Source: an uncultured Verrucomicrobiae bacterium (GTDB lineage Bacteria > Verrucomicrobiota > Verrucomicrobiia > Verrucomicrobiales > Akkermansiaceae). From it: a DNA stretch of 34,998 nucleotides. This document shows, one piece after another, positions 24,181 to 31,231 of the stretch (positions are counted from its first letter, which is position 1; each line of letters opens with the position of its first letter). The DNA lies in the NCBI GenBank assembly GCA_937957985.1, contig CALGOH010000088.1, forward strand, positions 1 through 34,998, in the 5' to 3' direction. Under the pieces are notes generated by a model. The model saw only the letters and a program-made list of their open reading frames with translations, searched no databases and had not been told where the DNA came from. The translations under genes and the position numbers were made by a program.

Positions 24181-24744
24181 CTAAATCGGGCGACTGAGGT
24201 GCTTGCTATCCGCCGCTCCAAACCGCCACGGCAGATCCACCCCGCGGGAAATTCCGATCCGCGCTCCACAGCGTGCGTCAATGGGTTCCCCCAGCCGGAT
24301 TCCCCTGGTTCCAGCGCCTAGAAACCGCCGTCCATGGTCCCGGCCGACGATCCCGAGGGCCTGGGTCAGCTTGCCGGGCCCCGAGCAGAGATCCTCGATC
24401 CGCTGCCGGGCCCTTCTCCGGGCCATGACCTCGAGACCTGCCACAGGCTCCAGGGCCCGGAAGAGCACGAAGCCCTCGGCTTCCCCGCCCTTGACCAGCA
24501 GATTGAAGAGCCAATGGACCCCGTAGTTCAGGTACACGTAGGCGGTTCCCGGCGGATGATCGGCCACGAAAGCCCGGGCGCTTGGACGAAAAAAGGTGTG
24601 ACACGCCGGATCGCCCTCCGCCGCGTAGGCTTCGGTCTCGACGATCCGCCCGGCGCAGCCGTCCCACCGGAATTCCGCGCCGATGAGCCGCCGGGCGCAG
24701 TCGACCGGATGACCCTCGAAGAACGACGCGTCCAGCTCTTCCAC
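24181..24744 (-). CDS. mpg: DNA-3-methyladenine glycosylase (AAG/MPG family)
   Basis: The 187-residue protein is a compact AAG/MPG-type glycosylase that removes alkylated purines from DNA in base-excision repair. Key segments are ARRLIGAEF, the catalytic Glu region RIVETEAYAAEGDPACHTFF, the substrate-pocket Tyr-rich GTAYVYLNYGVHWLFNLL, and SGPGKLTQALGI. These follow the family order. The start is GTG at 24744, only 4 nt after the Nif3 stop (24749), so it is probably cotranscribed with Nif3 and RluA. The length is slightly short but typical of bacterial members. Confidence 0.92.
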   Translation of the reverse strand: MEELDASFFEGHPVDCARRLIGAEFRWDGCAGRIVETEAYAAEGDPACHTFFRPSARAFVADHPPGTAYVYLNYGVHWLFNLLVKGGEAEGFVLFRALEPVAGLEVMARRRARQRIEDLCSGPGKLTQALGIVGRDHGRRFLGAGTRGIRLGEPIDARCGARIGISRGVDLPWRFGAADSKHLSRPI

Positions 24745-24748
24745 GTCA

Positions 24749-25579
24749 CTACAGACCGGTCGGATGGTCCACGAACCCGCTTGCCAGCCCGAATCTCTCG
24801 CCCAGAGCTGCCGCCAAGGCCTTCACCCCGAACGTCTCGGTGGCGTAGTGGCCGGCGTAGATCAGGTTGATGCCCAGTTCTTCGGCGAGGCCGTAGGTAT
24901 GATGCGGGCCCTCGCCGGTGATGAACGCTTCGATGCCCGCCGCCGCCGCCTCGACCACCTGCGCGCCGTCACGTCCGGAACGAGGCCCGATCCCCCGGGT
25001 CGCACCAGCACCACAGACACACAAACGGCCCCCCCCCCCCACCGCCTCCCCGCTGCACAGCCCCCTCGGCCGGATCTCACCATGGCCTCCGGGACACAAA
25101 CGGACTCCCCCGCCGACCGCCTGCCCGACCGCATCCACCAAGGCATCCCGGCTTCCGCTCCATTCGCAGGTCAGGCCGACCTCGATGCCCTTGTAGTCGA
25201 GAAAGCCCCCGCCCACCTTCAATCCGATCGCCCTCGCCAGGCAGGCGTTGTTGCCCCACTCCGGATGGACATCGAGCGGCAGGTGGGCCGAGTAAATCGC
25301 CATCCCGGCATCCATCGCCGCCTTGATTTTGCGGAAGAAGGCCCCGGTCAACGGCTGTGCCCCGCCCCAGAACATGCCGTGATGCACCACCAGAAGGTCA
25401 CCGCCGGCCGCCACCGCCTTCTCGATCACCGGCGCCGAGGCATCGACCGCGGCAACCACCTTCTTGACCTCGCCGCCACCCTCGAGTTGCAGCCCGTTCA
25501 TGGCACCCCCGTAGTCGGGGATCTCCGCGATCCTGAGCTTCTCATCGAGAAAGGCCGTGATTTCGGAAAGACTCGCCAT
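24749..25579 (-). CDS. Nif3-like dinuclear metal-centre protein with internal tandem duplication
   Basis: The 276-residue protein is a Nif3/YbgI (GTP cyclohydrolase I type 2-like) hexameric metal protein. Metal-ligand motifs are intact: LLVVHHGMFW (about 63-71), YSAHLPLDVHPEWGNN, ITGEGPHHTY and AGHYATETFG (His244, Glu248). Residues 154-178 and 179-203 are a 25-residue tandem duplication, identical at 14 of 25 positions (AVGGGVRLC versus AVGGGGRLC). It sits exactly where relatives have the Gly-rich CTGGG loop, after LCSG and before GAQVVEAAAAG. Without it the length would be 251, normal for the short family form. The second copy contains 12 consecutive G on the coding strand (25040-25029). It overlaps the RluA gene by 38 nt. 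Its biochemical role is uncertain in the whole family. Confidence 0.9.
   Translation of the reverse strand: MASLSEITAFLDEKLRIAEIPDYGGAMNGLQLEGGGEVKKVVAAVDASAPVIEKAVAAGGDLLVVHHGMFWGGAQPLTGAFFRKIKAAMDAGMAIYSAHLPLDVHPEWGNNACLARAIGLKVGGGFLDYKGIEVGLTCEWSGSRDALVDAVGQAVGGGVRLCPGGHGEIRPRGLCSGEAVGGGGRLCVCGAGATRGIGPRSGRDGAQVVEAAAAGIEAFITGEGPHHTYGLAEELGINLIYAGHYATETFGVKALAAALGERFGLASGFVDHPTGL
25019..25120 (-). repeat. Diverged 75-bp tandem duplication inside the Nif3-like gene
   Basis: Two units offset by exactly 75 nt start at 25120 and 25045 on the coding strand. The shared core CACAAACGG (plus strand) occurs at 25020-25028 and 25095-25103, followed in both by ACCGCCT after 12 bases. The unit nearer the C-terminus has those 12 bases replaced by a pure C12 run (25029-25040, plus strand). 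The shift is in frame. Confidence 0.85.
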
Positions 25580-26342
25580 GCCCTGCGTCTAGCGCCGCCC
25601 CTTCGACAAATCGAGCGAGATCCGGCGGCAGCGGCGATTCCCACGTCCGGCGTTCGCCCATCCAGTCCGCCGCCAGCAGGCAGGCGTGCAGCGCGTGCCG
25701 AGGCAGGATCAGCCGCCGCCGCGACGCCGGCGACAGTCCGTCCTCGATCTGCTCCAGGTAGGGCGTGCCGTCCGTGCCGTAGATCTTGTCGCCCACCAGC
25801 GGGTGCCCCGCCGCCTCCAGATGCACCCGGATCTGGTGCATGCGTCCCGTTTCCGGAAAACACCGGAGCAGGGAAAACCGCCCCTCGAGTCTCTCGAAGC
25901 GGCGCTCGACCCGGAACGACGTCGAGCAGGCCTTGCCGCATTCATGCACGCGCTGGCGGAGCCAGACCGGACTTTTCCCGACCTCCCCGGCGCGCAGGAT
26001 CGCCCCATCCTCGCGCCAACGGTCCGCGTCCGGCCACCCGTGGACCACCGCGAGGTATTCCTTCCCGACCTCCCGCCGCTCCAGCAGCCCGGAGAAATGC
26101 CGCGCCGCCCCGCGCGTCTTGGCCACCAGCACCAGTCCACTCGTTTCCCGGTCGAGGCGCGTCAGGATCGAAAGACCGCGCCCATCCGCCAATTCGCAGG
26201 CCAGCAACATCTGCAACCCACCCAGCAAGGTCGGCTCGTCCTCCCTCCCATTCGCCGGATGCACCGCCAGCGGAGCCGGCTTTTCGACCACGATCCAATC
26301 GTCGCACTCGTCTATCACCCGCAAGGCGCACTCGTCCCGCAC
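25542..26342 (-). CDS. RluA-family pseudouridine synthase
   Basis: The 266-residue protein is an RluA-family pseudouridine synthase without an S4 domain. The catalytic Asp64 is in ILTRLDRETSGLVLVAK. Later motifs are KEYLAVVHG, FPETGRMHQIRVHLEAAGHPLVGDKIYG and LPRHALHACLL, all in family order. The RNA target (23S rRNA or tRNA) cannot be decided. I chose GTG 26342 because the in-frame sequence upstream (to a TTG at 26384) encodes WNFSLGT-type residues made by a palindromic repeat, not by a conserved domain. It overlaps the Nif3 start by 38 nt and is divergent from lpxC-fabZ. Confidence 0.88.
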   Translation of the reverse strand: MRDECALRVIDECDDWIVVEKPAPLAVHPANGREDEPTLLGGLQMLLACELADGRGLSILTRLDRETSGLVLVAKTRGAARHFSGLLERREVGKEYLAVVHGWPDADRWREDGAILRAGEVGKSPVWLRQRVHECGKACSTSFRVERRFERLEGRFSLLRCFPETGRMHQIRVHLEAAGHPLVGDKIYGTDGTPYLEQIEDGLSPASRRRLILPRHALHACLLAADWMGERRTWESPLPPDLARFVEGAALDAGHGESFRNHGLSR

Positions 26343-26345
26343 ACC

Positions 26346-26435
26346 GGAAGTTCCAAGCGAGAAGTTCCAAGTTCCAAGCCCCAATTCACCACCCTCATCC
26401 TTTTGTTACTTGGAACTTCTCACGTGGAACTTCGG
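26346..26435. repeat. Inverted repeat of GAAGTTCCAAG units between rluA-like and lpxC genes
   Basis: GAAGTTCCAAG occurs at 26347-26357 and 26361-26371, with a third partial copy to 26378. The reverse complement CTTGGAACTTC is at 26409-26419 and a variant GTGGAACTTCGG at 26424-26435. The 13-bp core 26359-26371 pairs perfectly with 26409-26421, so the RNA could fold into a long hairpin with a 37-nt loop. It lies in the divergent promoter region. Confidence 0.85.
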
Positions 26436-26452
26436 CCCCGTAGGCTCCGCGC

Positions 26453-27766
26453 ATGCCCGCTGACGCGCAACAGACCCTTGCCGGCCCCGCCACCCTCGAA
26501 GGCACTTCGCTGCACACCGGCGAAAAGGTCACCCTCACCCTCAGGCCCGCCCCGGAGAACCACGGCTTCAAGTTCCGCCGCGTCGACATCGCGGACCAAC
26601 CCTTCATCGACGCCGATGTCGACAAGGTCCAGACGGTCGAGCGCGCCACCACCTTGGCCGAGGGGTCGGTCAAGGTCCACACCGTCGAGCACGTCATTTC
26701 CGCGCTGGTCGGCATGGGGGTCGACAACGCCGTGATCGAGATGGACGCCAACGAGCCGCCCATCGGCGACGGCTCCGCCGCCCCCTTCGTCGAGCTGATC
26801 AAGAAGGCCGGCATCGCCAGCCAGGAGGCCCCGCGCAAGACCTGGGAGATCCGCGAGCCGATTCACATGGAGACCGGCGACGGCTCGCTGATCACCATCG
26901 TGCCGGACAAGAAGTTCCGCGTCTCGGTCACCAACGTCGGCCCGGAAGGTCGATTCGCGCAGTATTTCTCCACCGAGGTCAATCCCGAGACCTACGAGAG
27001 GGAAATCGCCCGCGCCCGCACCTTCGTCTACTACGAGGACGTCAAACCGCTGCTCGACAAGGGCCTGATCAAGGGCGGCTCGCTTGAAAACGCCGTGGTC
27101 GTCCGCGGCGACCAGGTGATGAGCAAGGAGGCGGTGCGCTTCGACAACGAGTTCGCCCGCCACAAGGCGCTCGACCTCATCGGCGACCTCATGCTCTGTG
27201 GCAAGCGCCTCCTCGGCCACGTGATCTGCGTCAAGCCCGGCCACGGCCCGAACACCAGGATGGCGGCGAAGCTGAAGGAGGACTACTCCCGGATGCGGGC
27301 GCTCGCCGCGCCCTTCGAGATCCCGCGTGGCGAGGCGGTCCTGGACATCAACGACGTCATGAAGCTCCTCCCCCACCGCTATCCGTTCCTCATGGTGGAC
27401 CGCATCGTCGATTTCGAGGGCGACAACAAATGCACCGGCGTCAAGAACGTCACCGTCAACGAACCCTTCTTCCCCGGCCATTTCCCCGGCCACCCGATCA
27501 TGCCCGGCGTGCTCCAGCTCGAGGCGATGGCCCAGGTCTCGTCCATCCTGATGCTCCGCAAGCCGGAGAACGCGGGAAAAATCGGCTACTTCATGAGCTC
27601 CGACAACGTCAAGTGGCGCCGCCCGGTGCTGCCCGGCGACACCCTCTACATCCAGGCCGAGATGACCAAGGCCCGCGGCTCGATCGGCCAGACGAGCTGC
27701 CGCTGTCTCGTCAACGGCGAGATCGCCTCCGAGGCCGACCTCAAGTTCGCGCTGGTGGATAGCTGA
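26453..27766 (+). CDS. lpxC/fabZ: Bifunctional LpxC deacetylase / FabZ dehydratase fusion
   Basis: The 437-residue protein joins two lipid A / fatty acid enzymes. The LpxC half (1-about 290) removes the acetyl group from UDP-3-O-acyl-GlcNAc. It has zinc ligands His80 in HTVEHVISAL, and His237 and Asp241 in FARHKALDLIGD, plus His264 in KPGHGPN. The FabZ half (about 296-437) is a 3-hydroxyacyl-ACP dehydratase with LLPHRYPFLMVDRI and catalytic His343 and Glu357 in FFPGHFPGHPIMPGVLQLEAMAQ. Such fusions are known in Bacteroidota and the PVC group and set the split of 3-hydroxyacyl-ACP between lipid A and phospholipid. The start is ATG 26453. A REP pair follows 14 nt after the stop. Confidence 0.96.
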   Translation: MPADAQQTLAGPATLEGTSLHTGEKVTLTLRPAPENHGFKFRRVDIADQPFIDADVDKVQTVERATTLAEGSVKVHTVEHVISALVGMGVDNAVIEMDANEPPIGDGSAAPFVELIKKAGIASQEAPRKTWEIREPIHMETGDGSLITIVPDKKFRVSVTNVGPEGRFAQYFSTEVNPETYEREIARARTFVYYEDVKPLLDKGLIKGGSLENAVVVRGDQVMSKEAVRFDNEFARHKALDLIGDLMLCGKRLLGHVICVKPGHGPNTRMAAKLKEDYSRMRALAAPFEIPRGEAVLDINDVMKLLPHRYPFLMVDRIVDFEGDNKCTGVKNVTVNEPFFPGHFPGHPIMPGVLQLEAMAQVSSILMLRKPENAGKIGYFMSSDNVKWRRPVLPGDTLYIQAEMTKARGSIGQTSCRCLVNGEIASEADLKFALVDS

Positions 27767-27780
27767 ACAGACCATCTTCC

Positions 27781-27898
27781 TGTGGCATGACCGTCCCGGT
27801 CATGAATCCGCGGGCTCGAAGAATGCCAATCCACTCCATGCTCGTCGCATCTCGGGCCAAACCACTTCCACGCCCATGACCGGGACGGTCATGCCACA
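27781..27898. repeat. REPIN-like pair of inverted palindromic repeats
   Basis: A 24-bp sequence at 27781-27804 returns as its perfect reverse complement at 27875-27898, with 70 nt between. Each arm is itself palindromic: ATGACCG-TCC-CGGTCAT (27787-27803 in the left arm). A palindromic unit in two inverted copies of about 118 bp total is the layout of REPINs, which are spread by RAYT transposases. No RAYT gene lies in the window. The position just downstream of lpxC-fabZ would also allow it to work as an mRNA-stabilising or terminating hairpin. Confidence 0.85.
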
Positions 27899-28049
27899 CA
27901 GCCCTTGCTCCCGCTGCGGCGCACCGACCGAGCTGAAATTCGGCGACCTGCCGACCTGCGAGGATTGCTACACCGCCCTTGCCTCCTGCTGCTCCGGTGA
28001 GTTCGAATCGACCCCATGCCCGAAACCACCGCCAACCTCGCCGTCCTGA
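27891..28049 (+). CDS. Small CxxC zinc-ribbon-like protein
   Basis: This 52-residue ORF starts at an ATG inside the right REP arm. It reads MPHSPCSRCGAPTELKFGD, then LPTCEDCYTALASCC. The CSRCG and CEDC pairs are spaced as in a small zinc ribbon, and the later CC pair adds two more Cys. I recall similar short CxxCG...CxxCY proteins in Verrucomicrobiota but cannot check. It overlaps the NYN-LOTUS gene by 34 nt in another frame, so translation may be coupled. The last 10 residues (PKPPPTSPS) are a by-product of that overlap. Alternatively it is a chance ORF. Confidence 0.55.
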   Translation: MPHSPCSRCGAPTELKFGDLPTCEDCYTALASCCSGEFESTPCPKPPPTSPS

Positions 28050-28738
28050 TCGACGCCGACAACGCCTCGCCCGCCAACATCGCCGACCTGCTCGACGAAG
28101 TCGCCAAATACGGCACCGCCAGCGTCCGGCGCATCTATGGCGACTGGACCACCGACCAGCTTCGCGGCTGGAAAAAGGTCCTGCCCGAGCACGCCATCCA
28201 ACCGGTCCAGCAGTTCGCCAACACCACCGGCAAGAACGCGACCGACAGCACCATGATCATCGACGCCATGGACCTGCTCTACACCGGGCGTTTCAGTGGC
28301 TTCTGCCTCGTCACCAGCGACAGCGACTTCACCCGCCTCGCCACCCGCATCCGCGAGAACGGCCTCTCGGTCTTCGGCTTCGGGCAGAAAAAGACGCCGA
28401 AGCCCTTCGTCGCGGCCTGCGACAAGTTCATCTACGTCGAAATCCTCAGCGGAAAGTCCGATCCCGCCGCCTCGACCAAGCGCACCAAACCGACCGAACT
28501 GAAGAAGGACCAGAAACTTGTCCGCCTGCTGCGCGACGCGGTCGATGCCGTCGCCTCGGAGGATTCCGGCTGGGCACAGCTCGGGGGCGTGGGTTCCCAC
28601 ATCCAGAAAAGCCACCCCGACTTCGACTCGCGCAACTGGGGCTACGCCAAGCTCAGCGGCCTGCTCGAAGCCATTGGCATCTTCGATCTCAAGCGCGAAT
28701 CGAACCACGTCCTCATCCGCGATCCGCAGGCGAAGTAG
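28016..28738 (+). CDS. NYN-domain protein with C-terminal LOTUS/OST-HTH domain
   Basis: The 240-residue protein has an N-terminal NYN (LabA/DUF88, PIN-like) ribonuclease domain (about 5-145). The acidic metal-binding residues are in place: Asp13 and Asp15 in LIDADNAS, Asp77 in NATDSTMIIDAMD, and Asp102 and Asp104 in VTSDSDFTRL. A basic linker (about 150-165) leads to a LOTUS/OST-HTH domain (about 168-238; LRDAVDAVASEDSGWAQLGGVG through FDSRNWGYAKLSGLLEAIGIFDL). Known LOTUS domains bind RNA, including G-rich RNA. Together it is a candidate RNA-targeted nuclease with unknown substrate. It lies between two families of palindromic repeats and overlaps the small zinc-ribbon ORF. Confidence 0.93.
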   Translation: MPETTANLAVLIDADNASPANIADLLDEVAKYGTASVRRIYGDWTTDQLRGWKKVLPEHAIQPVQQFANTTGKNATDSTMIIDAMDLLYTGRFSGFCLVTSDSDFTRLATRIRENGLSVFGFGQKKTPKPFVAACDKFIYVEILSGKSDPAASTKRTKPTELKKDQKLVRLLRDAVDAVASEDSGWAQLGGVGSHIQKSHPDFDSRNWGYAKLSGLLEAIGIFDLKRESNHVLIRDPQAK

Positions 28739-28742
28739 GACT

Positions 28743-28766
28743 GGAGCGCCGATTGTGAAATCGGCA
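28743..28766 (+). repeat. Left arm of inverted repeat enclosing a membrane-protein gene
   Basis: This 24-bp element starts GGAGCGCCGATT and ends AAATCGGCA. It matches the reverse complement of 29231-29254 at 23 of 24 positions. It has an internal dyad (GCCGATT...AAATCGGC), so each arm can also form its own hairpin. It begins 4 nt after the NYN-LOTUS stop codon. Confidence 0.85.
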
Positions 28767-28800
28767 ACGCACCAGTCAGGCCACCTCACCTTACAAGCTC

Positions 28801-29244
28801 ATGCCGCGCCCTTGGCACCGCTCGCGACTCTTCTCGCTCGGGGCCGTCTGCCTGGTCCTCCTGATGTGGGCGTGGAGAGATGCTTGGGACCACGCATCAG
28901 CGATGGAATGGAGCGTTCGTGGCAAACGGATACAACTCTCGAGCTTTCAGTCCTCGCTGGGGTTCCGCCTTTCATCGATCTCCTCGACTTCCTCCCACTT
29001 CCATGCAGAGCGGACTTCTCGCATCCCATCAAAGACTCAAGAGTCGATTCTCGACTTTGGATTCCCTGCGGCTCTCCGCCTGAAGACCGATTCGAGCCAA
29101 CATTTTGCCAGAACTTCGGCCGAAATCGCCTACTGGCTTCTCGTTCTCATCCACCTCATCCTCTGGCTTGTTGCCGTCATCTGGTGGCAGCGACGCAAGG
29201 CCCGCAAGGCTACACATTCAAAGCCGAAGATGCCGATTTCATAA
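28801..29244 (+). CDS. Small two-helix membrane protein, unknown function
   Basis: No named family is recognised. The 147-residue protein has an N-terminal helix (about 10-25, LFSLGAVCLVLLMWAW) and a C-terminal Trp-rich helix (about 109-128, YWLLVLIHLILWLVAVIWW) followed by a basic tail. Between them is a Ser-rich polar segment of about 80 residues, probably outside the cytoplasm. The last residues and the stop codon (MPIS, then TAA) are formed by the right inverted-repeat arm. The gene fits almost exactly between the two repeat arms, so gene and repeats may have moved together. Confidence 0.65.
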   Translation: MPRPWHRSRLFSLGAVCLVLLMWAWRDAWDHASAMEWSVRGKRIQLSSFQSSLGFRLSSISSTSSHFHAERTSRIPSKTQESILDFGFPAALRLKTDSSQHFARTSAEIAYWLLVLIHLILWLVAVIWWQRRKARKATHSKPKMPIS

Positions 29245-29254
29245 TCGGCGCTCC
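29231..29254 (-). repeat. Right arm of inverted repeat enclosing a membrane-protein gene
   Basis: The partner of 28743-28766 in inverted orientation, 23/24 identical, with 464 nt between the arms. It supplies the stop codon of the enclosed gene and lies 7 nt from the end of the minus-strand gene at 29262. Confidence 0.85.
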
Positions 29255-29261
29255 CCCCACC

Positions 29262-29459
29262 TCAGAACAACCAGATCCCCACGCCGGTCACCGCGGCGAC
29301 CGCGGCGGCGAACATGCCCGCCGACAGGGCGAACAGCTTGTCCAGCTTGCGCTCGACCTCGGCGCTCTGCTCCAGGCCCGGGACGAATCCGTCACGCAGG
29401 GCCGCATTCCGGCCCGCGGTGTAGGCCTGCTGGAGTTGTTGGGGGCGGTGGGGGTTCAT
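29262..29459 (-). CDS. Small single-pass membrane protein, unknown function
   Basis: No family is recognised. The 65-residue protein has a polar N-terminal half (MNPHRPQQLQQAYTAGRNAA, then a charged helix EVERKLDKLF) and one C-terminal transmembrane helix (about 45-64, SAGMFAAAVAAVTGVGIWLF) ending at the last residue, a tail-anchor layout. It starts with ATG at 29459 and converges on the repeat-flanked gene. The upstream 120 nt hold no gene. It could be a chance ORF, but the clean hydrophobic helix argues for a real gene. Confidence 0.5.
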   Translation of the reverse strand: MNPHRPQQLQQAYTAGRNAALRDGFVPGLEQSAEVERKLDKLFALSAGMFAAAVAAVTGVGIWLF

Positions 29460-29583
29460 CGGACCTTGATGATTTAGGGTTCCTGATTACCAATCGCAAC
29501 CGAGAGTCGCAATTTCCAAATTTCAAACCACCCCCCACGTCATCGCGTAGGGCCGAGTGACCCGGATATCCGGAATTCCGCGT

Positions 29584-31182
29584 TCACCCGTCTTCCTCCT
29601 CCACCGTTCCTTCCTCGACTCCACGGCCTATCATCTCGTTCGACAGCTTGTGGCGGAACTCGAACAAGTCCTTCCGCCGGTCGCTGGTGGGCGTCACGGC
29701 TCCGCTCTCGCGCGAGCGGTAAAGGTCCGAGATGTCGAGGTCGGTCACCAGCATCGTTTCGACATTCGGATCGGCCTGGCCCTGGATGCCGTCCCGCGAA
29801 AACTCGAAGTCGCTGGGCGTGAACACCGCGGCCCGGCCGTAGTGGATGTCCATCGCCGGCACGTCCGGCAGATTCCCCACCACCCCCGCGGTCGCCACAT
29901 AGATCTGGTTCTCGATCGCCCGCGCCGCCGCACAGGTGGTCACCCGCAGGTAGCCCTGCCGGTTGTCCGTGCAATACGGGACGAACAGAATTTCCACCCC
30001 GCGATCCGCCAGATACCGCGCCGCCTCGGGGAACTCGACGTCGTAGCAGATCAGCACCCCGATCCGCGCCTTCGGGGTCTGCACCACCACCAGCGAATCG
30101 CCGCCCGAGATCCCCCACCAGGTCTTCTCACTGGGCGTGATGTGCAGCTTCGGCTGCTCGACGTGCGTGCCGTCGGGCTTGAAGATCATCGCCGTGTTGT
30201 GCAGCCGGCCGTCCGGCTGCTCGACCGGATGCGAGCCGGCGATCAGATACAGCCCCTGCTCGCGGGCGAGCGTCGCCATCAACTCGACGTAATCCTCGGT
30301 GTACTCCGAAAGCTTGCGGATCCCCTCCCGCGACCCCATCGGCGGCAGGCCGCTGAGCAACTGCACACTGAGAAACTCCGGAAACACCACAAACTCCGCC
30401 CCGTAGTCCTCGCCCGCCGTTTCGACGAAATAACGCACCTGCGCGGCGAAGTCGTCGAAGCCCGAGACCTTGCGCATCTGGTACTGCACGCAGGCCACCC
30501 GCACCTTCGCCCCGGCCGCCTCCTGGGGCTGGTAGTCGGGGTTCAGCCACTCGATCAGGCTGGCGTAGTTCATTGATCGCGGATCGCGGATGTAGTTCGG
30601 CATCACCCCGCGCACCGCGAAGCCCTGCGAGATCTGGAAACCCAGCACCGGGTCGGCGATCTTGCCCTCCTGCACCTGCCAAACGTATTCCTCGGGCGTC
30701 AGCCGCTCGGCGTGATCGGCGTAGTTCGCCAGCCGCCCGCCGGCCAGGATGCGGCGCAGGTTGAGCCGCCGGCAAAGGTCGCGTCGCGCCTCGTAGAGCA
30801 CCTTGCCGATCCCGCGCCCGCGCACCTCGGGATCCACATACACCTCGGCTCCGTAGAGCGTGTCGCCCTGCGGATCGTGATTGTAGAAGTAGCCGTCGTC
30901 GGTGATGCCGTAGTAGGTGTGCTTTCGCAGCGGATCGCGGCCCATGAACACGATCAGCGACGACGCCACCCCGACGATCCTGCCGTCGATCTCCGCCACG
31001 AACTGCCCCTCCTCGAAGACGTCGAGGTGCGATTTCAGCTCCCCTTTCTCCCAGGCCCCGTCCTCCGCCACCATGTGGGGAAAGCAGCGCCGGTGCAGCG
31101 CGATCATTGCCGGAATGTCCTCCACCCGCGGATTGCGCACCCGCACCTTCCCTTGATCGGTCTCGTAGTCCTTCGACAGCAC
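29584..31182 (-). CDS. GNAT acetyltransferase / carbon-nitrogen hydrolase fusion
   Basis: The 532-residue protein has a GNAT N-acetyltransferase domain (about 12-215) with the acetyl-CoA loop VDPEVRGRGIGKVLYEARR (117-135). A nitrilase-family hydrolase domain follows (about 225-510) with the catalytic triad Glu269 in VFPEFLS, Lys345 in QPKLHITPSE and Cys379 in VLICYDVEFPE. The order is that of the B. subtilis YhcX type. It probably acts on an amide or nitrile, with an acetyl group on the same or a related molecule; the substrate is unknown. I chose GTG 31182 (VLSKDYETDQGKVRVRNP) because the upstream in-frame residues are Arg/Trp-rich and overlap the LysR gene. The LysR gene ends 49 nt upstream on the same strand. 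Confidence 0.92.
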   Translation of the reverse strand: MLSKDYETDQGKVRVRNPRVEDIPAMIALHRRCFPHMVAEDGAWEKGELKSHLDVFEEGQFVAEIDGRIVGVASSLIVFMGRDPLRKHTYYGITDDGYFYNHDPQGDTLYGAEVYVDPEVRGRGIGKVLYEARRDLCRRLNLRRILAGGRLANYADHAERLTPEEYVWQVQEGKIADPVLGFQISQGFAVRGVMPNYIRDPRSMNYASLIEWLNPDYQPQEAAGAKVRVACVQYQMRKVSGFDDFAAQVRYFVETAGEDYGAEFVVFPEFLSVQLLSGLPPMGSREGIRKLSEYTEDYVELMATLAREQGLYLIAGSHPVEQPDGRLHNTAMIFKPDGTHVEQPKLHITPSEKTWWGISGGDSLVVVQTPKARIGVLICYDVEFPEAARYLADRGVEILFVPYCTDNRQGYLRVTTCAAARAIENQIYVATAGVVGNLPDVPAMDIHYGRAAVFTPSDFEFSRDGIQGQADPNVETMLVTDLDISDLYRSRESGAVTPTSDRRKDLFEFRHKLSNEMIGRGVEEGTVEEEDG

Positions 31183-31231
31183 ACCCCAAGATTCGCGACC
31201 CGACCGGAAACCGCAAGCCAAGGAGCGGGCG

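Noticed and set aside
25029..25040. C12 run as evidence that the Nif3-like gene is a pseudogene
   Set aside because: As given, the frame is open and metal motifs lie on both sides, so the gene is kept as intact with a warning.
26420..27775. 451-codon minus-strand ORF opposite lpxC-fabZ
   Set aside because: Antisense to conserved zinc and dehydratase motifs.
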